DNA of 36,091 bases from Hylemonella gracilis (lineage in GTDB: Bacteria > Pseudomonadota > Gammaproteobacteria > Burkholderiales > Burkholderiaceae_C), in NCBI GenBank assembly GCA_945862005.1, contig CAMAWQ010000007.1:1-36091 (forward strand), in the 5' to 3' direction. This document shows positions 28,637 through 36,091 of the stretch, one piece after another. A model generated the notes under the pieces. That model saw only the letters and a program-made list of their open reading frames with translations, was not told the origin of the DNA and searched no databases. Each line of letters starts with the position of its first letter. Position 1 is the stretch's first letter. The translations under genes were made by a program, and so were the position numbers.

Positions 28637-30339
28637 CCAACGGCTTCTCCCGCTTTGTGCGAGCGGTAACAGCGTCTTGCTTTTCAACGGCTTTGCTTGC
28701 TGCCACGTTTTGCGCCATGCAGCCCGCACTGGCCCAAGACACATCTAATCGCACGGCCCTAATCATTGGCATTGGTGAATACGGCTATTCCGGCGTGACG
28801 TCTTTGACCGGGGTGCCTTATGACATGACCAGCGCCCAGCGTATTGCTTTGGCCATGGGCATTCCTGAAAAAAATATCAAAACCCTCATCAACGCCCAAG
28901 CCACCAAAGAAAATATTCTGAAAACTCTTCAAGAGTTGGGACGCAACACCCAGCCCGGCGCTCGGGCGTTTGTGTATTTTTCTGGGCATGGCACACGCTA
29001 TCCAGACCCTACTTCGGGCGGGTGCATTGAAGGGCTTTTGACCTACGAGGGTCAAACCATCACCAACAAAGAGCTGGCCAGTGCCAGCCAACAGCTGCAC
29101 CAAAACGCTGACAAGCTCATCACCTTAATGGATGCCTGCCACTCTGGCGGCGTTGCTAACGCCTTCAACACCCGCTCCGCCAACGCCAACCTTTTTAAAC
29201 CTAAGTTTTTTTTAAAGGCGGATGCATCTGCCAGTATGTGCAGCCAGCCCACCAACATGCGCACCCGTGCCTTCATTAACGAAGCTACACGGCTAGGCGC
29301 CTTGCAAGAAAACGTGGTTCAAATCACCTCGTCACGGCCCGACGAGGTCAGCTTTGACGAACCCGGCAAAGGTGGGCTTGCCACCCAAGGCCTGCGCGAT
29401 TGCTTGCTGGGCCAAGCCCAAGACACCGACGGATCCGGCGCAGTGAATTTGGCCGAAATTCAGAAGTGCGCGCAAAACTTTGTAGACAACAAACTTAAAA
29501 ATGTGCCGGGCTTGTCTCCCCACCACATCACCGTCAAGGGCAACCGAAATCTGATTCCGGTGATAGCACCTGTACCTGTATCAGCACCTGCGCCCGCAAT
29601 TGCTGCTCCACCTACACCCTTAATTGCCGCTGTGCCCGAAAGCACTTCTGTTCTGGCGGCTATTCAGCCTAACGCCTCATCCACCGAACCCTCTGCTGCT
29701 CAAACCACATCTCCACCGGCAGTTCAACCTGCCGCAACAAGGCCCGAGCCCGCCCCAGTGAAACCAGCTCCACAAGCTCCGGCCGAAGTTCAAATGGCTC
29801 CAGCTCCTGTCAAGCCTGCGCCGGTTGTGGTTCCGCCCGCCTTGGCCTCTTTGGCTACTCTCAAAGACATTGAACAGCAGCGCAACCCCAAGCGCAAAGT
29901 AGAGGTCAAACTCAGTAAACCGGCGCTCAAAATTGGCAAAGATTTGCTGGACCTGAGCATTCAGTCCAGTCATGCGGGCTATGTGTATTTGGTGCTTTTG
30001 GGCAGCGACAGCAAAAGTTTTTATGTGCTCTACCCCAATGGCCTAGACCAAAACAACAAAATATTGGCAGGCCAAACCTTGCGCATTCCCAAACCGGAAT
30101 GGCAAATTAAATCTGTTGGTCCTGCGGGTACCAACCACATGCTGGTGATGGTGTCAGACAGCCCACGCAAGCTTGACAGCTTGGTTATGGCAGAGCCCTC
30201 GGCGTCAGCGCCTTTTACCTATGCCTTAAACAATTTTGAAGGGCGCTCCGCGCTCATCCGTTTTTTAACCAGCTCAGGCGCCAACGGCTCTTCTGAGAGC
30301 TTTGGTGCCAAAATTCTTTCAGTCAAGGAGGTTCTATGA
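28633..30339 (+). CDS. Exported caspase family (peptidase C14) protein with DUF4384-like C-terminal domain
   Basis: Signal peptide ending PALAQ; TALIIGIGEYGYSG...VYFSGHGTRYPD (His at 28987-28989) and LITLMDACHSGG (Cys at 29137-29139). Pro/Ala-rich linker, then PALKIGKDLLDLSIQSSHAGYVYLVLLGSDSKSFYVLYPNGLDQNNKILAGQTLRIP. Confidence 0.92.
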   Translation: MTNGFSRFVRAVTASCFSTALLAATFCAMQPALAQDTSNRTALIIGIGEYGYSGVTSLTGVPYDMTSAQRIALAMGIPEKNIKTLINAQATKENILKTLQELGRNTQPGARAFVYFSGHGTRYPDPTSGGCIEGLLTYEGQTITNKELASASQQLHQNADKLITLMDACHSGGVANAFNTRSANANLFKPKFFLKADASASMCSQPTNMRTRAFINEATRLGALQENVVQITSSRPDEVSFDEPGKGGLATQGLRDCLLGQAQDTDGSGAVNLAEIQKCAQNFVDNKLKNVPGLSPHHITVKGNRNLIPVIAPVPVSAPAPAIAAPPTPLIAAVPESTSVLAAIQPNASSTEPSAAQTTSPPAVQPAATRPEPAPVKPAPQAPAEVQMAPAPVKPAPVVVPPALASLATLKDIEQQRNPKRKVEVKLSKPALKIGKDLLDLSIQSSHAGYVYLVLLGSDSKSFYVLYPNGLDQNNKILAGQTLRIPKPEWQIKSVGPAGTNHMLVMVSDSPRKLDSLVMAEPSASAPFTYALNNFEGRSALIRFLTSSGANGSSESFGAKILSVKEVL

Positions 30340-30992
30340 AACGTTCATATCTTCTAGGTTGTGTACTCGGCGGTCTGTACTTGGCCAGCAGCTGCCAAGT
30401 TGGCGCACAACCCCTGCAAAACGCCACGGTAGACCAGCTGGTCGAACAGCTGGCCCCCAGCACCCCCATGCGCACCCGCGGCATGCGCAATTTGGCGCCA
30501 CAAAGGGCCCCAGGTGCTACTGCCGGCACGGACGCAGTGGCAGTCAATGCTCCCGACGCCACAACTGGCACCTCTACCAACATGGCGGCTGGTACATCAA
30601 CTTCTTTGGCCTCATCTTCAGCGGCTGCCGATACCCCAACAGCCCCAGAGGCACCGCGCAGTGTGGACTTGGTCATCAACTTCAACTTTGATTCAGCCAG
30701 CCTTCAGCCTGCCAGCAAGCCGCTGCTGGATGTGTTGGCCATTGCCTTGAGCAGCGACAAACTCAAAACCATTCGATTTAAGGTGGAGGGCCATACCGAC
30801 GCCAAAGGCCAACAGGCCTATAACCAACAGCTCAGCAGCCGCAGAGCGGAATCGGTGGTGAGCTACTTGACAGAAAAAGGCGTGCCCAAAGACCGCATGC
30901 TGCCCGAAGGCAAAGGCTTTTCCGAGTTGCTGTACCCCGAAAAACCCACTGCCATGGAAAACCGCAGAGTTCGCATTACCGCGTTGCAATAA
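30336..30992 (+). CDS. OmpA family protein (peptidoglycan-binding C-terminal domain)
   Basis: Signal peptide; Ala/Thr/Ser-rich linker; INFNFDSASLQPASKPLLDVLA...VEGHTDAKGQQAYNQQLSSRRAESVVSYLTEKGVPKDRMLPEGKGFS. Confidence 0.92.
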   Translation: MKRSYLLGCVLGGLYLASSCQVGAQPLQNATVDQLVEQLAPSTPMRTRGMRNLAPQRAPGATAGTDAVAVNAPDATTGTSTNMAAGTSTSLASSSAAADTPTAPEAPRSVDLVINFNFDSASLQPASKPLLDVLAIALSSDKLKTIRFKVEGHTDAKGQQAYNQQLSSRRAESVVSYLTEKGVPKDRMLPEGKGFSELLYPEKPTAMENRRVRITALQ

Positions 30993-31009
30993 ATCAAAGG
31001 GAAATTCAA

Positions 31010-31477
31010 ATGGCCAAGTCCAAGCACTTAGTTGTATCTTGTGCCCTAACAGCTTGCGTGGCGCTACTGAGCCCTCTGGCCCACTCTGCGCCGCCGCAGC
31101 TGGTGAGCACTGAAGAAATGCAAGCCTCTAATGCGGCGCCACCCCCGTTTGTGGCACGCTCAGTACCCGACCGTAATGCGCCCCAAATTGAGCTGCTCAA
31201 CCCCAAACTGCCCAGCACCGTGAGCTCGCCCACCCCCATTGAGGTGAAATTTCAACCCGCTGCATCCAGCCAAGTCAAACCTGAGACCTTTAAGGTGTTG
31301 TATGGCAGCTTTCAAATAGACATCACCCGCCGCATCTTGAACGTGGCCAAAGTGACCGATTCGGGTATTCAGGTGCAAGAAGCATCTTTACCCAAAGGCA
31401 AACACAAGCTGCTGATGCAAATTGAAGACAACGCCGGGCGGATCGGTAGCCGCCAAGTGGAGTTTGAGGTCAACTGA
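31010..31477 (+). CDS. Small exported protein, possible Ig-like fold
   Basis: MAKSKHLVVSCALTACVALLSPLAHSA signal peptide; beta-rich-looking sequence SPTPIEVKFQPAASSQVKPETFKVLYGSFQIDITRRIL...LPKGKHKLLMQIEDNAGRIGSRQVEFEV. Confidence 0.75.
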   Translation: MAKSKHLVVSCALTACVALLSPLAHSAPPQLVSTEEMQASNAAPPPFVARSVPDRNAPQIELLNPKLPSTVSSPTPIEVKFQPAASSQVKPETFKVLYGSFQIDITRRILNVAKVTDSGIQVQEASLPKGKHKLLMQIEDNAGRIGSRQVEFEVN

Positions 31478-31504
31478 GCCTTGAACACTCCCAGCGCCAC
31501 CCAG

Positions 31505-34504
31505 ATGACACACATGTCGAGGTCTTGGAGGTGGCTTGTCTTGGTGTTGAGTGTTGGGGGGCTCGTCTGTTTACTGCACCCCTCCCTAAGTTTGGCGCAA
31601 TCGGACGCACCCGAAACCCTGCAACTACCCTCGGAAGAGCTGGCTAGGCTGCGTGAAGTTCTGAACCGCCCCATAGATCCCAACAGCCTGAACCAAACCA
31701 AAGAAGAGCTCTACAAACTCAAAGATAACGCAGCCTGGCGTTTAGGCGACATGGTCAAACGCGAAGAGGTGCTGCGCGAATGGGCACAGATCAGCAACGA
31801 CGGCAAATGGACGCTTCGCGACTATTTGGCAGGCACCGAAAAGCGCGCAGAGGCCTACGCTATTGGCAAGGAGCTGATAGAGGTGATGAAATTTCCACCC
31901 TCTGCCGCCCGAATTCGTGTCACGCTGGCGTCCAACAACATTGACGACAGCAACCTAAAAGAAGCGGGCAGGCTGCTGGACCAAGCTGAAAAAATTATCA
32001 AGGAGGAGTGGCGCAATGTGCCACCTAGAGGGGCCAACACTTTTCACATGGCTAGGGCCGAGATGGAGTTTCACAACATCAAGGCCCTGTATTTATGGCG
32101 AATGTCTCGCTGGGCCGAATCGGTGCAGAGCTCAGAACTCTCCATCCGTAAGGGCAAAGAGATGATCAAAAACGACGCTCAAGCAGATGAGCGTCAAAAG
32201 CAATTTTCAAAAAACTACTTGATTTTTTGCCACAACATTTTGGCCTTAACCCAAATGACATCGGGTCAATATGCCAATGCAGAGTGGAGCCTTAGGGAGG
32301 CTTACAAGCTGGCTAAAGAATTTAAGTTCAGCGATAACCAACTGATCGGTGTGTTCAATCGATATGCAGACTTAAGAAACGCTTTGGGTCTTACCGATGA
32401 AGCCAAGGCTTACGCAGAAAAAAGCTTGGCCTTACTCACAGCCCAGGGGTACAAACCAGGCTCATTCAACTGGGTATTTGCCAGCAACAAAATTTCGCTA
32501 GCTCTTACTATTGCGGGCAAATGGAAAGAGGCCTTAAACCAGTTTGAACTGGTAGATCAAGAAGTTTCCAAACTCAAAACACAATCGTCTCAGTCTCGCC
32601 TGTCCTTTGTGCGGGGTTTGGTTTACATGAACAATGACAAAGCCACCGATGCCCTTAAATATTTGGAGCCCACCTTCAAATGGCATGTTCAAAATTTTGG
32701 CGAGAACCATTACCAAACTGCCGTTGCCGGTGGTCTTTTGGCCTCGGCTTTGAGCCTTTCTGGGCAGCCTACTTTAGCTAGGCCGCAGTTTGAGCAAGCC
32801 ATGCGCAACATCACTGCGCCTGAAGTGCTCACAGGAGACTTTGCCGAGACCGCATTTCAAAAAGCGGCCAAGCGCTTTGTATTTCAAACCTACTTGCAGC
32901 TTTTGTCTAAAACCGCATCTCAAAACCCCAAAGATGCAGAAACTATTTTTGGGCTGGCAGATTTCCTGAATGCCTCGTCGGTTCAGCAGGCTCTGAGCGA
33001 TGCCGCGGTGCGCTCAGGTATTGATGTGCCCGTTTTGTCGGACATCATCCGCAAAGAGCAAGACGCCAAAGGAGAAATGACCAGCTTGCTGTCTTACCTG
33101 TCCAGCCAAAGCGGCGAAGGCGACGTCCGCCGCATCACACCGCAGGTGGTCGAGCAAATGCGCGTGAGGCTGCGCGAACTCGAAGCTGAGCGCCGCAAGT
33201 ACAAAGAAGACATTGCCCAGCGGTTTCCAGACTACTTTCAGCTCATTCAGCCCCGCTCGCCTAAACCTTCAGACATTGCCAAGCTGCTCAAACCCGACGA
33301 AGTGTTTGTGTCAGTGCTGCCCATGGACGCCGAAACGTTTGTATGGGGCATCAATGCGCAGGGAGATATTCATTTCCACCGGTGGGCCTTGAGCGAAAAG
33401 GCCATGAATGCGCTGGTAGAGCGAGTGCGCCAAACTTTGGACGTGGCCGGTTACGGCACCCAAGCACCCGCATTTGATGCAGCGGGCTCGCACCAGATTT
33501 ATCAGGGCTTGTTGGGGCCGCTAGAGCGCATGCTTGCTGGCAAACACCATATGGTGCTTGCCACTTCCGGCCCCTTGGCAAAACTGCCCCTTGCGGTGCT
33601 GGTGCGCACAACTGGTAAGGCCAAAGCGGCTGCCCCGCATTACTTGATTCAAGACATGGCGGTCAGCCACGTGCCTACAGCCAGCGGCTGGATGGCCCTT
33701 AAACGGTTTGGCAAGGTGGGCACCACTGGTCGACCCTTGGTGGCTTGGGGAGACCCTGTGTTTGAAGCCAAGCAATTGGCCATCAACACCAGCGGTAGCG
33801 CACAAGTGCGCTCGGCACTTGCGATTAGGTCAGTTTTGGAACCCCGCACACTCCCCCAAGGCGGCCTAGAAACGGGGGTGATGAATTTTGTGGACTATGC
33901 CCAATTGGCCCCACTGCCCGAAACGCGAGACGAAGTATTGGAATTGGCGCAAATTTTGGGCAGCCTGCCCGATCAGGATCTGTTTTTAGGGCCCAAAGCC
34001 ACCCGCAAATCGGTGCTGCAACACAGCAGCTCAGGCCAGTTGGCTCAAAAACAGGTGGTGGTGTTTGCCACCCACGGCCTATTGGCCGGAGACCTGCCCA
34101 ACCTAAACCAACCCGCCTTGGCCATGGCGGTGACTTCCAACCCGGCAGAGTCACCCCTGCTCACGCTGGATGACGTGCTGAGCTTGAAGCTGAACGCAGA
34201 CTGGGTGGTCCTGTCGGCCTGCAACACCGCCGGTGCTGACGGAAAAGCCCAAGAGGCACTCAGTGGTTTGGCGCGCGGCTTTTTTTACGCAGGCAGCCGC
34301 AGCTTGCTGGTGACGCACTGGTCTGTGGAGTCTGAAAGCGCCATGCTGCTCACCACTCGCACCTTTGAAGCCTACAAAACCCATCCCGACATGCGCCGCG
34401 CCGAAGCCCTACGCCAAGCCATGCTCCAAACCATGAAAGACAAACGATTTGCCCACCCGGCCTTTTGGGCACCTTATGCGTTGGTGGGAGAGGGTGGTCG
34501 GTAA
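31505..34504 (+). CDS. Exported TPR-CHAT domain protein
   Basis: Probable start MTHMSRSWRWLVLVLSVGGLVCLLHPSLSLAQ (signal peptide; ORF track uses TTG at 31481). Helical TPR-like repeats, then CHAT domain with VVVFATHGLLAGDL (His 34073-34075) and WVVLSACNTAGADG (Cys 34220-34222). Confidence 0.92.
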   Translation: MTHMSRSWRWLVLVLSVGGLVCLLHPSLSLAQSDAPETLQLPSEELARLREVLNRPIDPNSLNQTKEELYKLKDNAAWRLGDMVKREEVLREWAQISNDGKWTLRDYLAGTEKRAEAYAIGKELIEVMKFPPSAARIRVTLASNNIDDSNLKEAGRLLDQAEKIIKEEWRNVPPRGANTFHMARAEMEFHNIKALYLWRMSRWAESVQSSELSIRKGKEMIKNDAQADERQKQFSKNYLIFCHNILALTQMTSGQYANAEWSLREAYKLAKEFKFSDNQLIGVFNRYADLRNALGLTDEAKAYAEKSLALLTAQGYKPGSFNWVFASNKISLALTIAGKWKEALNQFELVDQEVSKLKTQSSQSRLSFVRGLVYMNNDKATDALKYLEPTFKWHVQNFGENHYQTAVAGGLLASALSLSGQPTLARPQFEQAMRNITAPEVLTGDFAETAFQKAAKRFVFQTYLQLLSKTASQNPKDAETIFGLADFLNASSVQQALSDAAVRSGIDVPVLSDIIRKEQDAKGEMTSLLSYLSSQSGEGDVRRITPQVVEQMRVRLRELEAERRKYKEDIAQRFPDYFQLIQPRSPKPSDIAKLLKPDEVFVSVLPMDAETFVWGINAQGDIHFHRWALSEKAMNALVERVRQTLDVAGYGTQAPAFDAAGSHQIYQGLLGPLERMLAGKHHMVLATSGPLAKLPLAVLVRTTGKAKAAAPHYLIQDMAVSHVPTASGWMALKRFGKVGTTGRPLVAWGDPVFEAKQLAINTSGSAQVRSALAIRSVLEPRTLPQGGLETGVMNFVDYAQLAPLPETRDEVLELAQILGSLPDQDLFLGPKATRKSVLQHSSSGQLAQKQVVVFATHGLLAGDLPNLNQPALAMAVTSNPAESPLLTLDDVLSLKLNADWVVLSACNTAGADGKAQEALSGLARGFFYAGSRSLLVTHWSVESESAMLLTTRTFEAYKTHPDMRRAEALRQAMLQTMKDKRFAHPAFWAPYALVGEGGR

Positions 34505-34547
34505 ATTTTGGTCGTCCAAAATGGAGTCAAACGTCATCCTATCTGGA

Positions 34548-35504
34548 TTAAGACCTCAATCCATCCTCCACTTTCGGATACCAAAGCCTTAAACCCAGCT
34601 CCTGCTTCATGCGCTGATTGCTTAACCGGCGCGATTCGCTCATAAAGCTCAGCAGCATGGGGGACAGACGTTGCTGAGCATCGGCTCGTGAAATCAGCTC
34701 GGGCTTGGGCAGGCCGAACAGTTCGGCCGCCAAATCAAAGTACTCACCCATGGAGAGGTCGGAGTCGTCGCACACGTTGTAAATACGCTGGGGCGCAGCC
34801 CGCCACAGAGCTGCAATGCAGGCGCGGGCCAGGTCGTTGGCATGAATGTGGTTGGTGTACACGTCGTCTTGCGGCAGCAGCGCGGGGGTGCCCCGCAGCA
34901 AGCGCTCGCGTGGGGTGCCACCTTCGCGGTCTGGGGCGTAAATGCCCGGAATACGCAGCACACTCACCCAAACCCCCGTGGCACGCCCCAGCCAGCGCAG
35001 GTGCTGCTCTGCATCGCCCCTGCGCTGGGCGCGGGCGGTTTGAGGGTTGGGTGGCGTGGTTTCTGACGTCCACTGGCCTTGCCGGTCGCCATAAACGCCG
35101 GTTGTGGACCCGTACACCAAAGACGCAGGCAAGCTGCGCAGCCGCAAGGCCCGCACCAGCGCTAGGGTACGCGGGTCAGAGGCCGGAGGCGGGGCAGCAT
35201 TGGCTGGGGGCGCAATATTGGGCGGCGGGGCCAGGTGCAATACCCGCGTGGCTAAGCCCGCCAGGCGGCGCAAGGTGTGTGGCGCATCAAGGTTGCCCAA
35301 AATGGGGGCAGTACCCAAAGCGCGCAGCTCGTCGAGCCGCTGCGGGCTGGAGGTTAGCGCCAACACCCGCAGGGCTTGGGGGCTTTGCGCGGCTTGCAGC
35401 TGGCGCAGCACACGCAAGCCCACATCGCCGCAGCCCACAATCAGCAGCCGTTGGCGGCGAAATCTGGCAGGCAGCGCGCCTAAGGGTGTTTGGTTTGAGG
35501 GCAA
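34548..35504 (-). CDS. NAD-dependent epimerase/dehydratase (extended SDR-like) protein
   Basis: RQRLLIVGCGDVGLRVLRQLQAAQ, LVYGSTTGVYGDRQGQWTSE, LRIPGIYAPDREGG, HANDLARACIAAL. Confidence 0.88.
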   Translation of the reverse strand: MPSNQTPLGALPARFRRQRLLIVGCGDVGLRVLRQLQAAQSPQALRVLALTSSPQRLDELRALGTAPILGNLDAPHTLRRLAGLATRVLHLAPPPNIAPPANAAPPPASDPRTLALVRALRLRSLPASLVYGSTTGVYGDRQGQWTSETTPPNPQTARAQRRGDAEQHLRWLGRATGVWVSVLRIPGIYAPDREGGTPRERLLRGTPALLPQDDVYTNHIHANDLARACIAALWRAAPQRIYNVCDDSDLSMGEYFDLAAELFGLPKPELISRADAQQRLSPMLLSFMSESRRLSNQRMKQELGLRLWYPKVEDGLRS

Positions 35505-35549
35505 AATTCCAGCTTCTTAAAAAACTTCAACTCCAAGGATAGCCAAAAC

Positions 35550-36091
35550 ATGTCAACCGCCGTTCCCCACAAGATCCACGTACAACCCAGCGGACGCGAA
35601 TTTACAGTGGAGGGTGAAGAAACCATTTTGGCGGCAGGCATTCGGCAAGGCATTGGCCTGCCCTATGGCTGCAAAGACGGGGCCTGTGGTTCGTGCAAAT
35701 GCAAAAAAATATCGGGCACCGTGGTGCACGGCACTCACCAAAGCAAAGCCCTAAGCGACGAAGAAGAAGCCCAAGGCATGGTGCTGACCTGCTGCGCCGT
35801 GCCCCAAAGCGATGTGGTGCTCGAGTCGCGCCAAGTCACCGAGGCGGGGGCCTTTGCCATTCGCAAAATGCCGGTGCGGGTGAACAGCCTGGCCAAAGTG
35901 TCGGACGATGTGATGGTGCTGAAGCTGCAACTGCCCGCCAATGATGCGTTTCAGTACCACGCGGGCCAGTATGTGGAGTTTTTGCTGCGCGACGGCAGCC
36001 GCCGCAGCTACTCCATGGCCAATGCGCCGCACCTGCTGGCCAAAGAGAGCCCGCAAATTGAGCTGCATATTCGGCACATGCCGGGCGGCAA
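35550..36091 (+). CDS. CDP-6-deoxy-delta-3,4-glucoseen reductase-like 2Fe-2S/FAD oxidoreductase (3' truncated)
   Basis: Manual translation MSTAVPHKIHVQPSGREFTVEGEETILAAGIRQGIGLPYGCKDGACGSCKCKKISG...VLTCCAVPQSDVVLE...YHAGQYVEFLLRDGSRRSYSMANAP. Runs off the window end, so absent from the ORF track. Confidence 0.88.
   Translation, partial: MSTAVPHKIHVQPSGREFTVEGEETILAAGIRQGIGLPYGCKDGACGSCKCKKISGTVVHGTHQSKALSDEEEAQGMVLTCCAVPQSDVVLESRQVTEAGAFAIRKMPVRVNSLAKVSDDVMVLKLQLPANDAFQYHAGQYVEFLLRDGSRRSYSMANAPHLLAKESPQIELHIRHMPGG

Noticed and set aside
34505-34522. ATTTTGG-TCGT-CCAAAAT hairpin after the CHAT gene
   Set aside because: 7-bp AT-rich stem with no T-tract; may be a terminator but cannot be supported by eye.
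34688-35542. 284-aa plus-strand ORF opposite the epimerase
   Set aside because: Arg/Ala/Gly-rich antisense shadow; the minus-strand frame has the Rossmann motif and catalytic pattern.

Overview
The window is a housekeeping-rich chromosomal segment that looks like a Burkholderiales/betaproteobacterium (judged from gene content and family resemblance only). Recognisable genes include a partial fatty acid desaturase, an RsmB/NOP-family rRNA methyltransferase, purN, an HNH endonuclease, ribF-ileS-lspA, a quinone oxidoreductase, a CHAD protein, two DMT transporters, SDRs, a gamma-glutamyltransferase-family protein, tctBA, and a lolC-lolD-tatD-SDR-speE-like minus-strand operon. These are followed by an RpfE-like gene, recJ, a PHP phosphoesterase, a Sua5/YciO protein, an M50 protease, trpS, tRNA-Ser(CGA) and tRNA-Leu(CAA). 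The most interesting part is a compact five-gene operon (about 28139-34504) directly downstream of the tRNA pair. It encodes an orphan lipoprotein, an exported caspase-like (C14) protease with a DUF4384-like C-terminus, an OmpA-family peptidoglycan-binding protein, a small exported possibly Ig-like protein, and an exported TPR-CHAT protease. Two different caspase-clan proteases with intact-looking His/Cys dyads are therefore encoded together, and all five products carry apparent export signals. I propose this as a candidate uncharacterised cell-envelope caspase/CHAT system. All calls come from reading the sequence; no database search was run.
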